Positions 1 to 7,935 of a stretch of DNA of 36,816 nucleotides are shown piece by piece (the first letter of the stretch is position 1; every line of letters starts with the position of its first letter). Both the position numbers and the translations under genes were made by a program. Source of the DNA: Eubacterium sp. (GTDB taxonomy: Bacteria > Bacillota > Clostridia > Oscillospirales > Acutalibacteraceae); the NCBI GenBank assembly GCA_017458975.1, contig JAFSZK010000034.1, forward strand, positions 1 through 36,816. The letters are read 5' to 3'. The notes beneath the pieces are model-generated. The model was not told the origin of the DNA. It was given only the letters and a program-made list of their open reading frames with translations, and did not search any database.

Positions 1-141
1 AGCAATATAATAGAAAGTTGCGCATATTAACGATAACGCCGTCATAAAAGAAGCAAAAAAGCCAATTATAAAGTATATCTTGGTTCTTCTGCTTTGATTA
101 TTAATAAAGCTAATCACTTTGTTTTTGTTCTTATTTTTCAT
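1..141 (-). CDS. Small membrane protein, N-terminal part only
   Basis: The frame is open from an ATG at 141 to the window edge, giving 47 codons and no stop. An AAGGAG ribosome binding site sits just upstream of the ATG. The first 20 residues are basic (Lys, Asn and Arg rich) and are followed by a hydrophobic stretch of about 20 residues that reads as a membrane segment. It lies 14 bp downstream of the next membrane protein on the same strand, so the two probably form one transcript. The family is not recognisable and the base composition is strikingly AT-rich. Function unknown. Confidence 0.6.
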   Translation of the reverse strand, partial: MKNKNKNKVISFINNQSRRTKIYFIIGFFASFMTALSLICATFYYIA

Positions 142-155
142 ATTTTCTCCTTATG

Positions 156-533
156 TTAACTACTAAAAGCTTTGAATATAATATAGCCAACAATATAAAT
201 CTTAACAAAATAATATATTGCCGGATTAATAATAATCGATAAAAAAACCAGCGATTTTAGTTTGTTATAATAGTTATTTAGTATTGAAATTACCAAAAAA
301 ATTATTGAACTAACAAAAAAAACAACAGAAATAATAAATTGCTTTTCATGGTTTTCAAATAGTATTTTAAGATACTCTAATGGTTTAAAAATCGGATTTG
401 AATACCATTGGGGAAATTCGAAAATATAGCAAAAAAGTATTAAAGAAATAAAGAACAACAACAAAACACTTATTAATAAGAGTGCTTTGCTCTTTTTATT
501 AAGTGATTTAAAAGAATCCGTTATCTTTTTCAT
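156..533 (-). CDS. Hypothetical membrane protein, 125 aa
   Basis: No family is recognised. The basic N-terminus (residues 1-16) is followed by three clear hydrophobic segments at about 17-37, 67-85 and 92-120, so it is an integral membrane protein with a short loop around residues 40-65. AGGAG lies 7 bp before the ATG, which supports the start. It is transcribed ahead of the partial membrane protein at the window edge, 14 bp away. Both are far more AT-rich than the murI-argS genes on the other side, which suggests recent acquisition or an accessory region. No signal for a toxin, transporter or sensor class was seen. Confidence 0.65.
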   Translation of the reverse strand: MKKITDSFKSLNKKSKALLLISVLLLFFISLILFCYIFEFPQWYSNPIFKPLEYLKILFENHEKQFIISVVFFVSSIIFLVISILNNYYNKLKSLVFLSIIINPAIYYFVKIYIVGYIIFKAFSS

Positions 534-585
534 TTTTTACTCCTGTAATTATGAATGTATTGATTTAAGCAACACTTATACTTCT

Positions 586-614
586 ATTAAATTATATTTT
601 TACCAAACCGTCAA
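586..614 (-). promoter_or_regulatory. Putative promoter for the left-edge membrane protein pair
   Basis: On the minus strand TTGACG (609-614) and TTTAAT (586-591) are separated by 17 bp, upstream of the 125-aa membrane protein. The -35 is good and the -10 only fair. The surrounding DNA is AT-rich, so chance matches are possible. Confidence 0.4.
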
Positions 615-659
615 GACGATATTATGATAATTGTTAATATTAACTAAATAAAATAATTA

Positions 660-688
660 TTGATATTATTATATATTTGTGTTAAAAT
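660..688 (+). promoter_or_regulatory. Putative sigma-A promoter of the murI operon
   Basis: TTGATA (660-665) is followed after 17 bp by TAAAAT (683-688). The murI ATG is at 737 behind an AAGGA ribosome binding site. The spacing is ideal and the hexamers each differ from consensus at one or two positions. Confidence 0.55.
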
Positions 689-736
689 GTTAAAATAAAT
701 AAAATGGATTAATATATCCTTTAAGGAATTGATAGT

Positions 737-1552
737 ATGAATACAAGCCCTATCGGGGTTTTTGATTCGGGGCTGGGCGGGCTCTCAACCGTAAGAGCAA
801 TCAAGAAGCTTATGCCAAACGAGGACATAGTTTATTTCGGCGATACGGGACGCGTTCCCTACGGCACCCGTTCAAACGAAACGATTGAAACGTATACCGC
901 GCAGGATATTAAGTTTTTGCGTTCCTTCGGATGTAAAATGATTGTCGTTGCGTGCGGTACGGTATCAACCGTATCTTCAAAAATAATCAGTGATATAAAC
1001 GAGCCATCAACCGGAATTGTTTTTCCGTCGGCAGGCGCGGCTGCAGCGGCGACAAAAAACGGTAAAATCGGAATAATGGGTACGAGTGCAACCGTTAACA
1101 GCGGAGCCTTCAACAAGGCTATTAAACAGTACAACCCCGAAGCCGAGATAACTGCCGTTCCCTGTCCGCTTCTCGTATCCCTCGTTGAAAGTAATTTTAT
1201 AAATATTGACGACGAGGTTGCAAACGCTGCGGTTGAGCATTATATTAAGCCGATTATTGAAAACGGTTGTGATACAATTATTCTCGGATGTACGCATTTT
1301 CCGCTTCTCTCCCCGATTATTAAAAAACACGTCGGAGAAGGCGTAGCCCTTATTGATTCGGGGCTTGAGGAAGCAAAATACGTTAAAACGGTATTAAAAG
1401 AAAAAGGACTTGAAAACACACCCGAACACAAAGGCGTACAAAAATATTTTGTATCCGACAAAACGCAGAATTTTTCAACCGTCGCGGGCGCGCTGCTCGG
1501 CGAGGATATTACCGAGAGCTGTGAATTTGTCGACATATTCAAATACATATAG
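737..1552 (+). CDS. murI: Glutamate racemase (MurI/RacE family) with atypical first Cys motif
   Basis: Interconverts L- and D-glutamate in the cytosol, supplying D-Glu for peptidoglycan. Its 271 aa match the usual family length. Family hallmarks are visible: the N-terminal VFDSGLGGLS block with Asp10 and Ser11, YFGDTGRVPYG at about 33-43, the first catalytic Cys at 73, a Glu in SLVES near 151, and the second catalytic pair in LGCTHFPLL (Cys185, His187). The oddity is the first Cys motif, which reads ACGTVS where ACNTAS is usual, so the substrate-contacting Asn is Gly here. Both catalytic cysteines remain, so activity is likely. A divergent Asp/Glu racemase paralogue is the alternative. It is the first gene of an operon with the ywiB-like gene, argS and a radical SAM gene. 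Confidence 0.88.
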   Translation: MNTSPIGVFDSGLGGLSTVRAIKKLMPNEDIVYFGDTGRVPYGTRSNETIETYTAQDIKFLRSFGCKMIVVACGTVSTVSSKIISDINEPSTGIVFPSAGAAAAATKNGKIGIMGTSATVNSGAFNKAIKQYNPEAEITAVPCPLLVSLVESNFINIDDEVANAAVEHYIKPIIENGCDTIILGCTHFPLLSPIIKKHVGEGVALIDSGLEEAKYVKTVLKEKGLENTPEHKGVQKYFVSDKTQNFSTVAGALLGEDITESCEFVDIFKYI

Positions 1553-1559
1553 GAAAGCT

Positions 1560-1982
1560 ATGACTAAAAAAGCATTAATAAAAATTACGGGTACTCAGAG
1601 CCTTGACGGCGACTCGGATAAAATCGAGCTTACCACGATAGGCACCTTTGAGGAAACAAGCGAGCATTATATTTTCAGATATAAGGAGCACGCTGATGAA
1701 AAGAATAAGATAAACACCCGCCTTTCTATTTCGAAAAACGGTGAGAAGGTTGAGCTTACGCGCTCGGGCGCATACGGTTCAATCCTTATAATCGAGCGTT
1801 CTAAAAGAAATCTCTGTAACTACGCAACCGAATTCGGCGATTTGCTTATGGGTATTTACGGAAGAAGCATTGAAAACAATCCCGGAGAAAAGGACGGAAG
1901 CTTTTCCTTCGGTTATGATATCGACGTTAACGGCGCGCTTACCTCGGAAAATACCGTTTTAGTAGAGTATAAAATTCATTAA
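1560..1982 (+). CDS. DUF1934/YwiB-like beta-barrel protein
   Basis: A 140-aa cytosolic protein of the DUF1934 (YwiB) type, predicted to be mostly beta strands as in calycin-like barrels. The motifs pointing there are the opening block KALIKITGTQ, the basic LTRSGAYGS segment near residue 62, and the late YGRSIENN and FGYDIDVNG segments. The biochemical role of the family is unknown. I chose the ATG at 1560 because AGGAAA overlaps the murI stop immediately upstream. A longer in-frame reading back into murI has no support. In Bacillus subtilis ywiB also lies directly in front of argS, so conserved order backs the call. Confidence 0.8.
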   Translation: MTKKALIKITGTQSLDGDSDKIELTTIGTFEETSEHYIFRYKEHADEKNKINTRLSISKNGEKVELTRSGAYGSILIIERSKRNLCNYATEFGDLLMGIYGRSIENNPGEKDGSFSFGYDIDVNGALTSENTVLVEYKIH

Positions 1983-2010
1983 TTTTGTCAATATATATTA
2001 GGAGATACCA

Positions 2011-3699
2011 ATGTCAAAAATTGTTAAACAGACTCAGGACGAGCTTAAAGACATAATAATTACCGCCGTAAAAGACGCTGTTTCAGGCGGCGCGCTTCCC
2101 GAAGCGGAGCTTCCCGATTTTATAATCGAAAAGCCTGCCGATAAGAAAAACGGCGACTTTTCATCAAATATTGCAATGGCGGGAGCAAGAGCGTTTCATA
2201 TGGCGCCGAGAGCAATTGCCGAAGCGATTGTATCAAATCTTAAGCTCGGCGATACGCTTTTCGAAAGAGCCGAGATTGCAGGACCGGGCTTTCTTAATTT
2301 CTACCTTTCCGACGAGTACTATTCAAGAATACTTGTTGACGTTGTTGAAAGCGGCGACAGCTACGGACGCTCGGATTACGGAAAGGGTAAAAAGGTAATC
2401 GTTGAATTTGTATCCGCTAACCCGACGGGTCCTATGCATATAGGAAACGCGCGCGGCGGCGCAATAGGCGACTGTCTTGCGAGCGTGCTTGACGCGGCAG
2501 GATATGACGTATGGCGCGAATTCTACGTTAACGACGCCGGTAATCAGATTGAAAAATTTGCTACCTCGCTTGAGGTCAGATATCTTCAGCTCTGCGGTAA
2601 GGATATCGAGCTTCCCGAGGACGCTTATCACGGAAGCGACATTACCGAGCACGCTAAAAATTTCTTTGATATAAACGGCGATAAATACGCCGAGGCTGAA
2701 AGCAAGGTAAGACGCGACGCGCTTGTTGACTATGCGCTTCCGATAAATATTCAGGGGCTTGAAAGAGACCTTGGAAAATACAGAATCGAGTACGATAACT
2801 GGTTTAAGGAATCAAGCGTTCACAACGACGGCTCGGTTCAGAGAGTTATTGACGCGCTTAAAGAAAAGGGCGTTACCTATGAAGAGGACGGCGCTTTATG
2901 GTTTAAGGCGAGCGAATTCGGAAACGATAAGGACATCGTTCTTGTCCGTGCAAACGGGCTTCCAACCTATATAGTTCCAGATATTGCATACCATTATAAC
3001 AAGCTCATAACAAGGGGCTTTGACAAGGCAATTGACGTACTCGGAGCCGACCACCACGGCTACGTTCCACGTATGAAAGCGGCGCTTACCGCTCTCGGAA
3101 TTGACGCCGACAGACTCGACGTCGTTATAATGCAGATGGTAAGGCTTGTGCGCGACGGTGAAACGATTAAGCTTTCAAAGCGCTCGGGCAAGGCAATTAC
3201 GCTTAATACCCTTCTTGAGGAAATCCCGATTGACGCGGCAAGATTTTTCTTTAACCTGCGCGAACCGAATTCTCATTTTGATTTTGACCTTGAGCTTGCG
3301 GCTAAGCAGAGCAGCGAAAATCCCGTTTACTACGTTCAGTATGCGCACGCGAGAATATGCTCGATTTTGCGCAGAGCTGCCGAAAACGGTACCGAGATAA
3401 AAGCTCCTTCAAAGGAGGAGCTCGCGCTTCTTAATTCCGATGAGGAAAGAGAGCTTATCTCCCACCTTTCAGCCCTCACCGACGAGATTGTAAGCGCGGC
3501 TAAAAATTACGACCCGGCAAAGATTACTCACTACGTGACCCAGCTTGCAACCCTGTTCCATAAGTTCTATAACGCTCACCGCGTTATGGGCGAGGAGGAA
3601 GGTCTTGAAAGAGCAAGGCTGTATCTTTGTACCGCGGTTAAAAACACCATTAAAAATATTTTGACAATGCTTAAAATTGACGCACCCGAAGCGATGTAG
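2011..3699 (+). CDS. argS: Arginyl-tRNA synthetase
   Basis: Charges tRNA-Arg with arginine using ATP, in the cytosol. The 562-aa protein has the class I layout: the N-terminal Add-1 tRNA-contacting domain (about 1-110), the HIGH-type signature in NPTGPMHIGNARGG near 138-151, the Rossmann catalytic core, a KMSKS-equivalent reading IKLSKRSGKA near 390, and an all-helical DALR anticodon-binding domain from about 440 with the usual YVQYAHARI entry. ATTAGGAG precedes the ATG at 2011. It follows the ywiB-like gene by 28 bp and precedes a radical SAM gene by 21 bp, so all are likely cotranscribed. No T-box-like leader is visible before it. Confidence 0.96.
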   Translation: MSKIVKQTQDELKDIIITAVKDAVSGGALPEAELPDFIIEKPADKKNGDFSSNIAMAGARAFHMAPRAIAEAIVSNLKLGDTLFERAEIAGPGFLNFYLSDEYYSRILVDVVESGDSYGRSDYGKGKKVIVEFVSANPTGPMHIGNARGGAIGDCLASVLDAAGYDVWREFYVNDAGNQIEKFATSLEVRYLQLCGKDIELPEDAYHGSDITEHAKNFFDINGDKYAEAESKVRRDALVDYALPINIQGLERDLGKYRIEYDNWFKESSVHNDGSVQRVIDALKEKGVTYEEDGALWFKASEFGNDKDIVLVRANGLPTYIVPDIAYHYNKLITRGFDKAIDVLGADHHGYVPRMKAALTALGIDADRLDVVIMQMVRLVRDGETIKLSKRSGKAITLNTLLEEIPIDAARFFFNLREPNSHFDFDLELAAKQSSENPVYYVQYAHARICSILRRAAENGTEIKAPSKEELALLNSDEERELISHLSALTDEIVSAAKNYDPAKITHYVTQLATLFHKFYNAHRVMGEEEGLERARLYLCTAVKNTIKNILTMLKIDAPEAM

Positions 3700-3720
3700 T
3701 CATTAAAAAAGGAGAGCCCT

Positions 3721-5142
3721 ATGATAAAGGTAAATCCTAAGCTGTTGCATATTATAGGCAGAAGACTGCTTAAATATGTTTACAAAGACCCAAAAAAGAA
3801 TATTTTAAGACTTCTCAACGTTGCAAAGCCGATTGTAGGAAATATGTACCCTTCATCAACGTTCACAAAGCCGATTGAAATAATTAACGATGAGAGCAAT
3901 ATCTGGCACGATTATCTTTTCAGCGGCATTAACGATATTGACCACGAGCAGTTTTCAAACATCGTTTTAACCTTTGGCATTGACGCGGGCTACGTAGGAA
4001 CCTCAACACTCAGAGCAAAGAGGGACGAGCTTCATTGCAACATTCCGTGGGTTATTCTTCTTGACCCGACAAGCGCATGCAATCTTAAATGTAAGGGCTG
4101 CTGGGCAAGTGAATACGGTTATAAATCAAATCTCACTCTTGACGAAATGAGAAAGCTTGTAAGCGAGGCAAAGGCGCTCGGCACCCATTTCTTTATGTTT
4201 ACGGGCGGCGAACCCCTTGTAAGAAAGGACGACGTTCTTACCCTTGTAAGGGAAAACCGCGACTGCCTTTTCCTGTGTTTTACAAACGGAACGCTTATTG
4301 ACGACAAGTTCTGCGAGGATATGAAAAAAGCAGGAAATCTTACGCTTGCTCTTTCAATTGAGGGAACAAGGGAAACAACCGACGCAAGGCGCGGCGAAGG
4401 CGTTTACGATAAGGTTATGGACGCTATGCGTCTTCTTAAAGAGCATAAATGCCTTTTCGGTACCTCCGTTTGCTACACCTCCGAAAACTATAAGGCGGTA
4501 ACAAGCGACGAGTTCTACGATACGGAAATCGAAAACGGCGCAAAATTTGCGTGGTATTTCCACTATATGCCCGTTGGCGGAGACGCTGATACGAGCCTTC
4601 TTTTAACTCCCGAGCAGCGCGAATACGTTTACCGCGAAATAAGAGCCAAAAGAGACAGCCATACGGGTAAACCGATTTTCACCGTTGACTTTCAGAACGA
4701 CGCTGAATTTGTCGGCGGCTGTATTGCGGGCGGAAGAAATTATTTCCACGTTAACTCCGAGGGAGATGTTGAGCCCTGCGTATTTATCCATTATAGCGAC
4801 TGCAATATAAGGGAAAAGAGCGTTCTCGAATGTCTTAATTCCCCGCTTTTCAAAGAGTATTACAAGGGCCAGCCCTTTAACGATAATATGCTTCGCCCCT
4901 GCCCGATGCTTGAAAACCCGCAGGCGCTTGTTGATATCGTCAATAAATCGGGCGCTAAAAGCACTAATCTCAACTGTCCCGAAAGCGCCGAGGAGCTTTG
5001 TGCAAAATGCGTGAATTACGCAAAAAACTGGGCTCCCAAAGCGAAGGAAATCTGGGAGGAAAAGGAACGCTTCAAGCCGTTTACCCAGTACTGGCGCGAT
5101 ACGCCCGAGGGCAAGGCTGAATTACAAATTACAGATAATTAA
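3721..5142 (+). CDS. Radical SAM protein with SPASM-like C-terminus
   Basis: A 473-aa iron-sulfur enzyme. The radical SAM CxxxCxxC motif is CNLKCKGC with Cys120, Cys124 and Cys127. It is followed by the FTGGEP SAM-binding block near 160-165 and a TIM-barrel core. The C-terminal third carries many extra cysteines (GGCIAGGRNYFHVNSEG, VEPCVF, RPCPMLE, LNCPES, LCAKCVNYA), the pattern of SPASM or twitch auxiliary clusters. About 105 residues of unfamiliar sequence precede the motif. The substrate cannot be named. SPASM enzymes often modify peptides, but no precursor peptide gene is adjacent. GGAGAG lies before the ATG and the gene is 21 bp behind argS, as last gene of the operon. Confidence 0.85.
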   Translation: MIKVNPKLLHIIGRRLLKYVYKDPKKNILRLLNVAKPIVGNMYPSSTFTKPIEIINDESNIWHDYLFSGINDIDHEQFSNIVLTFGIDAGYVGTSTLRAKRDELHCNIPWVILLDPTSACNLKCKGCWASEYGYKSNLTLDEMRKLVSEAKALGTHFFMFTGGEPLVRKDDVLTLVRENRDCLFLCFTNGTLIDDKFCEDMKKAGNLTLALSIEGTRETTDARRGEGVYDKVMDAMRLLKEHKCLFGTSVCYTSENYKAVTSDEFYDTEIENGAKFAWYFHYMPVGGDADTSLLLTPEQREYVYREIRAKRDSHTGKPIFTVDFQNDAEFVGGCIAGGRNYFHVNSEGDVEPCVFIHYSDCNIREKSVLECLNSPLFKEYYKGQPFNDNMLRPCPMLENPQALVDIVNKSGAKSTNLNCPESAEELCAKCVNYAKNWAPKAKEIWEEKERFKPFTQYWRDTPEGKAELQITDN

Positions 5143-5202
5143 AATACAAATAAAAAACAGCAGGTAAGGCTACTTTCCATAAGGATGTTTAGCGTAAAAG
5201 AA

Positions 5203-5236
5203 AACAGAGCAAACAGATTATTCTGTTTGCTCTGTT
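5203..5236 (+). terminator. Strong bidirectional hairpin between the murI operon and the methyltransferase island
   Basis: A perfect 15-bp stem (5203-5217 with 5222-5236) has a 4-nt TTAT loop, followed by ATTATTT on the plus strand. It lies between convergent genes, the radical SAM gene ending at 5142 (plus) and the DUF262-HNH gene ending at 5320 (minus), and could serve both. Runs of A precede it and so provide U residues on the minus strand. Confidence 0.75.
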
Positions 5237-5319
5237 ATTATTTAGGGGCGCGGGTTCTCCTGCATTTTTAGGCGCCTCGGCGCGATGCTTGGGGGAATGG
5301 AAACAATTTAGCATTTTTA

Positions 5320-6480
5320 CTATTTGTTACCTTTAGCACGGTTGTGCGTTTTGCAAAGCATTTGGCAATTATCTATATCTGTCTTTCCACCTTTTGACCA
5401 AGCGGTTACATGGTCAGCATCCATCTCGCCAATTTGATAAATTCGTGTTTTATTATTGTTATTTGAAACTGCACATAAGGGACAGTTAGAGATACCTTTT
5501 TCTAAAGCTTCTTTGGTTTGGAGACTGTATTTTGCTTTTTTTATTGGTTCTTCAAACAATCTAACATTTAATAATTCTGTATTTTCGCAACCTCCAAGTA
5601 CATATTCCCATATGTTTTTCTTGTCTTTAACATAATAATCATTATATAATTCTTCAATCTTATTATTCAGTTCATTTATATCATAAGCGTTCGCGTGGTA
5701 TTTTTCATATAATTCGCCCCACTCTAAACCTTTCATTTCTTTTTTGTCGCTTTTGAATGTTCCACTTATCCAATCAATTACTGATGTAAAATAAGTTTCA
5801 AGCTCCGTAATATTAGTATCAAATCTGTGTTCTGACATATAACTATCAATACAGCCCTTTGACACCCAGTTGATAGCAGTTCTTAAAATATCTTGTCTAT
5901 TTATGCTACCATTAATATATTTAGTCCATATCATGGTTTTCGAGTTTTGAGTGTTAGAAAAAACCTCTTTTGCTTTTGTTACAAACGGTCCAGAGTATAT
6001 AGCATTAAGCAGTTCTTGGTCATTAAGCGGTAATCCTTTAATGTTTATGGTAGTAAACCAATTTTTGATTTCACTTTCCTTGCCTTTGCAAATATAAATG
6101 GTTAATGTTGTATTGTTAACCAAATCTTGAATATCAGACGGTAAACTTGAAAAGTTTTTCTCGGTTCCCTCATAAACATAGGGAAGCTTATTGGTAACAA
6201 ATCTTCCTATACTAGTGATTCTCTGCTGTCCGTCCAATACTTCGTATTTTCCGTCTTCATTTTCAACAAAATAGATTAGCCCAATAGGATATTTTTTTAT
6301 TATGCTATCAATAACATCGACATCCATTTTCTTTTCTGCATAAATATAGTTCCTTTGATATTCAGGCTGAATGACAAGCTTTCCATTCATTCCATATAAG
6401 CCTCTGTTTTCTAATGTGTTATAAACGAAGCCTTCACATAGTTTTTTAATTGTAACATCAGTACGTAACAAAGTTTCCAT
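5320..6480 (-). CDS. DUF262 (GmrS/ParB-like) plus HNH nuclease protein
   Basis: A 386-aa protein. The N-terminal DUF262 domain shows IQPEYQRNY (about 37-45) and DGQQR (83-87), the ParB/sulfiredoxin-like motif linked to nucleotide hydrolysis in GmrSD-type and SspE-type defence proteins. The last 54 residues are an HNH nuclease domain: CPLC (333-336), DADH with His357, Asn371, Cys376 and His379, a zinc-supported beta-beta-alpha-metal fold. The helical middle is unassigned. It starts 7 bp after the methyltransferase stop, with its GGAGAAGG ribosome binding site inside that gene's end, so translation is probably coupled. A restriction-like role is inferred from the domain pair and context. Its AT content is much higher than that of argS or the radical SAM gene. 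Confidence 0.85.
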   Translation of the reverse strand: METLLRTDVTIKKLCEGFVYNTLENRGLYGMNGKLVIQPEYQRNYIYAEKKMDVDVIDSIIKKYPIGLIYFVENEDGKYEVLDGQQRITSIGRFVTNKLPYVYEGTEKNFSSLPSDIQDLVNNTTLTIYICKGKESEIKNWFTTINIKGLPLNDQELLNAIYSGPFVTKAKEVFSNTQNSKTMIWTKYINGSINRQDILRTAINWVSKGCIDSYMSEHRFDTNITELETYFTSVIDWISGTFKSDKKEMKGLEWGELYEKYHANAYDINELNNKIEELYNDYYVKDKKNIWEYVLGGCENTELLNVRLFEEPIKKAKYSLQTKEALEKGISNCPLCAVSNNNNKTRIYQIGEMDADHVTAWSKGGKTDIDNCQMLCKTHNRAKGNK

Positions 6481-6487
6481 ATTATAC

Positions 6488-7597
6488 CTACCTTCTCCTA
6501 ATCAAATACCTTCCAAAAGGACATTTATGAACACCGTTTTCGGTATATGAAATATCTGTTCTCCCGCGATAGTTCTTTTGAACGCCCAATTCTTTTGCAA
6601 GATTTCCAGAACCCAAACCGACGATTTCAAATTGTTCTGGACACCATTTTTCTAAAAACGAAGCGGCTGGAACTCCCATCAATCCATCATAATCGGACGG
6701 TATTGCATCTACATAGGGAACATCTATTCCATCAATGTTATCATAATGATTATAATAACCTCTTTCCGTTAAATCCTTATGTTTGCTATAGCGGAGGTTT
6801 TCTTCCATAGTCATTAATGATAGCGGCTGATGCAATTTTCCGTGTTCCATATTTGTAAACCAAGCCGCAGCAACATTTTTCATTTTTTTGCCATTTTCAA
6901 TTTTATCATAATTAGTGGGATGTACCGTTTCAAACCACATTCCACCTGACCAAGCAGAACGACCTGACCAAATTTTGCCAGCTCTTATATATGGGAAAAT
7001 TTCCTTGTAACCAGAACTACCTTTATTTCCAATTATTAAGAATTGCTTGTTTGCGTCAATAACCCATTTCATAAAATCAATATAAATAGAAAAGGGCGGA
7101 TTTGTACATATTATATCTGATTCATCTCTAAGCTTTGTAACTTCTTCAGACTGATAATCGCCATCACCACTTAAATAATCCCACTTCAAATCATTTATAT
7201 CAATTCTTTTATTACTGTTACGCTCAAGAATAAATATTTTACCTCGGCTTGCTGTAATATCAGGATTATAATTGGGTGAGTCTTTTTCTATTGATGTTAA
7301 ATAGTCACTTAAACTATATTGATATCCAAACTGTTTTGCCTTTTCATTTTTCGCATCAAGTGAACGGCTTGTACTTATTAGCTTCTTTAATCCTAATAAT
7401 TCAAAATTTTCAGCAAAGAATTTTGTAAAATTGCTCCATTCAGGGTCATCACAAGGCAACAGTATCGTTTTATCTTTAAACGCGTCTGGATTATATTCTA
7501 AATATGCATTTACTTCTAATTGTATATCCATATATTGAGTGTAAAACTCGTCATACTCTTCAATTTTTGCCTTATGTAATTTGTCAGTTTTTGCCAT
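6488..7597 (-). CDS. EcoRI-family adenine-specific DNA methyltransferase
   Basis: Predicted to transfer a methyl group from SAM to N6 of adenine in a specific DNA site. The 369 aa match the EcoRI_methylase family in overall layout: [12 protein letters not shown] (about 46-57) takes the place of the SAM-binding motif, and the catalytic TNPPFS motif (residues 165-170) follows IICTN. The later stretch with [17 protein letters not shown] and [10 protein letters not shown] is typical of the family. I start it at the ATG at 7597 because AGGAG sits 9 bp before it. A longer in-frame reading to 7654 would run through the terminator hairpin. It is cotranscribed with the DUF262-HNH gene. No standard restriction enzyme is nearby, so the HNH partner is the candidate nuclease. 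Confidence 0.88.
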   Translation of the reverse strand: MAKTDKLHKAKIEEYDEFYTQYMDIQLEVNAYLEYNPDAFKDKTILLPCDDPEWSNFTKFFAENFELLGLKKLISTSRSLDAKNEKAKQFGYQYSLSDYLTSIEKDSPNYNPDITASRGKIFILERNSNKRIDINDLKWDYLSGDGDYQSEEVTKLRDESDIICTNPPFSIYIDFMKWVIDANKQFLIIGNKGSSGYKEIFPYIRAGKIWSGRSAWSGGMWFETVHPTNYDKIENGKKMKNVAAAWFTNMEHGKLHQPLSLMTMEENLRYSKHKDLTERGYYNHYDNIDGIDVPYVDAIPSDYDGLMGVPAASFLEKWCPEQFEIVGLGSGNLAKELGVQKNYRGRTDISYTENGVHKCPFGRYLIRRR

Positions 7598-7614
7598 TGA
7601 AATCACTCCTAATA

Positions 7615-7645
7615 AAATAAAAAAGCGCACAGCAGAGCCGTGCGC
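7615..7645 (-). terminator. Intrinsic terminator or attenuator just before the methyltransferase
   Basis: On the minus strand GCGCAC-GC pairs with GC-GTGCGC (7625-7645, one mismatch), followed by TTTTTT and more T-rich sequence (7615-7624). The methyltransferase AGGAG begins only a few bases later. An intrinsic terminator placed between a promoter and its own gene usually means attenuation or release of a separate small RNA. Confidence 0.7.
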
Positions 7646-7812
7646 AAAAAACACATAGCTCAGTGTGCTAAACTATCAAACTGAACGCCATTTGTCGTGA
7701 CATGTTGATTAAAGCCATGCGTTTTTATCAGGATGACAAAAACAGCATGCCACGACTTAGACACTATTATTCTTAAGCATAGTTTTTCATTATTCAATTT
7801 GATAGTTTAGCA
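7646..7812 (-). ncRNA. Candidate structured leader or small RNA of the methyltransferase/DUF262-HNH island
   Basis: Three nested stems are readable. P1 pairs 7793-7812 with 7666-7685 over 20 bp. P2 pairs 7746-7756 with 7694-7704 over 11 bp. P3 pairs 7734-7743 with 7721-7730 over 10 bp with a 3-nt UCC loop. Each stem has one mismatch on the plus strand, and in all three cases it becomes a G-U wobble in RNA transcribed from the minus strand. The matching promoter would start transcription at about 7811, the first base of P1. A T6 run at 7646-7651 could form the 3' end. CAUG of P2 can alternatively pair under P3 (7745-7749 with 7716-7720), so two folds compete. No known RNA family is recognised. 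Confidence 0.6.
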
Positions 7813-7817
7813 TCTTC

Positions 7818-7846
7818 ATTTTATCATATATTCTAATTAATATCAA
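7818..7846 (-). promoter_or_regulatory. Promoter of the structured RNA and methyltransferase operon
   Basis: On the minus strand TTGATA (7841-7846), a 17-bp spacer and TAAAAT (7818-7823) form a good sigma-A promoter. The predicted start at about 7811 coincides with the outer inverted repeat of the structured leader. Confidence 0.65.
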
Positions 7847-7863
7847 TAATTAAAACAAAACTA

Positions 7864-7889
7864 AAAGAGACTGCTTTCGCAATCTCTTT
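7864..7889 (-). terminator. Terminator of the PI-PLC-like gene
   Basis: On the minus strand AAAGAGATTGC and GCAGTCTCTTT form an 11-bp stem (one G-U pair) closed by a GAAA tetraloop and followed by TAGTTTTG. It lies 46 bp past the stop of the gene that ends at 7936. Confidence 0.65.
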
Positions 7890-7935
7890 CTTTGTCATCC
7901 TTATTACAAGCGGGCTTACTCCTGCTGTTTGTTTT

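Noticed and set aside
7598-7654. Upstream-extended start of the methyltransferase (388 aa)
   Set aside because: The extra codons run through the terminator stem and have no ribosome binding site, whereas AGGAG precedes the ATG at 7597.
7666-7812. Possible integron attC site (imperfect palindrome of 147 bp with GCTAAAC/GTTTAGC ends)
   Set aside because: The ends do not fit the RYYYAAC/GTTRRRY core, no integrase or cassette array is present, and a promoter drives transcription through it.
7666-7812. MITE or miniature transposon with terminal inverted repeats
   Set aside because: No target-site duplication is visible on the flanks, and the wobble pattern and matching promoter fit a transcribed RNA better. 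A genome copy count would settle it.
7600-7812. Retron or other reverse-transcriptase ncRNA
   Set aside because: Inverted ends recall a1/a2 repeats, but no reverse transcriptase gene is in the neighbourhood.
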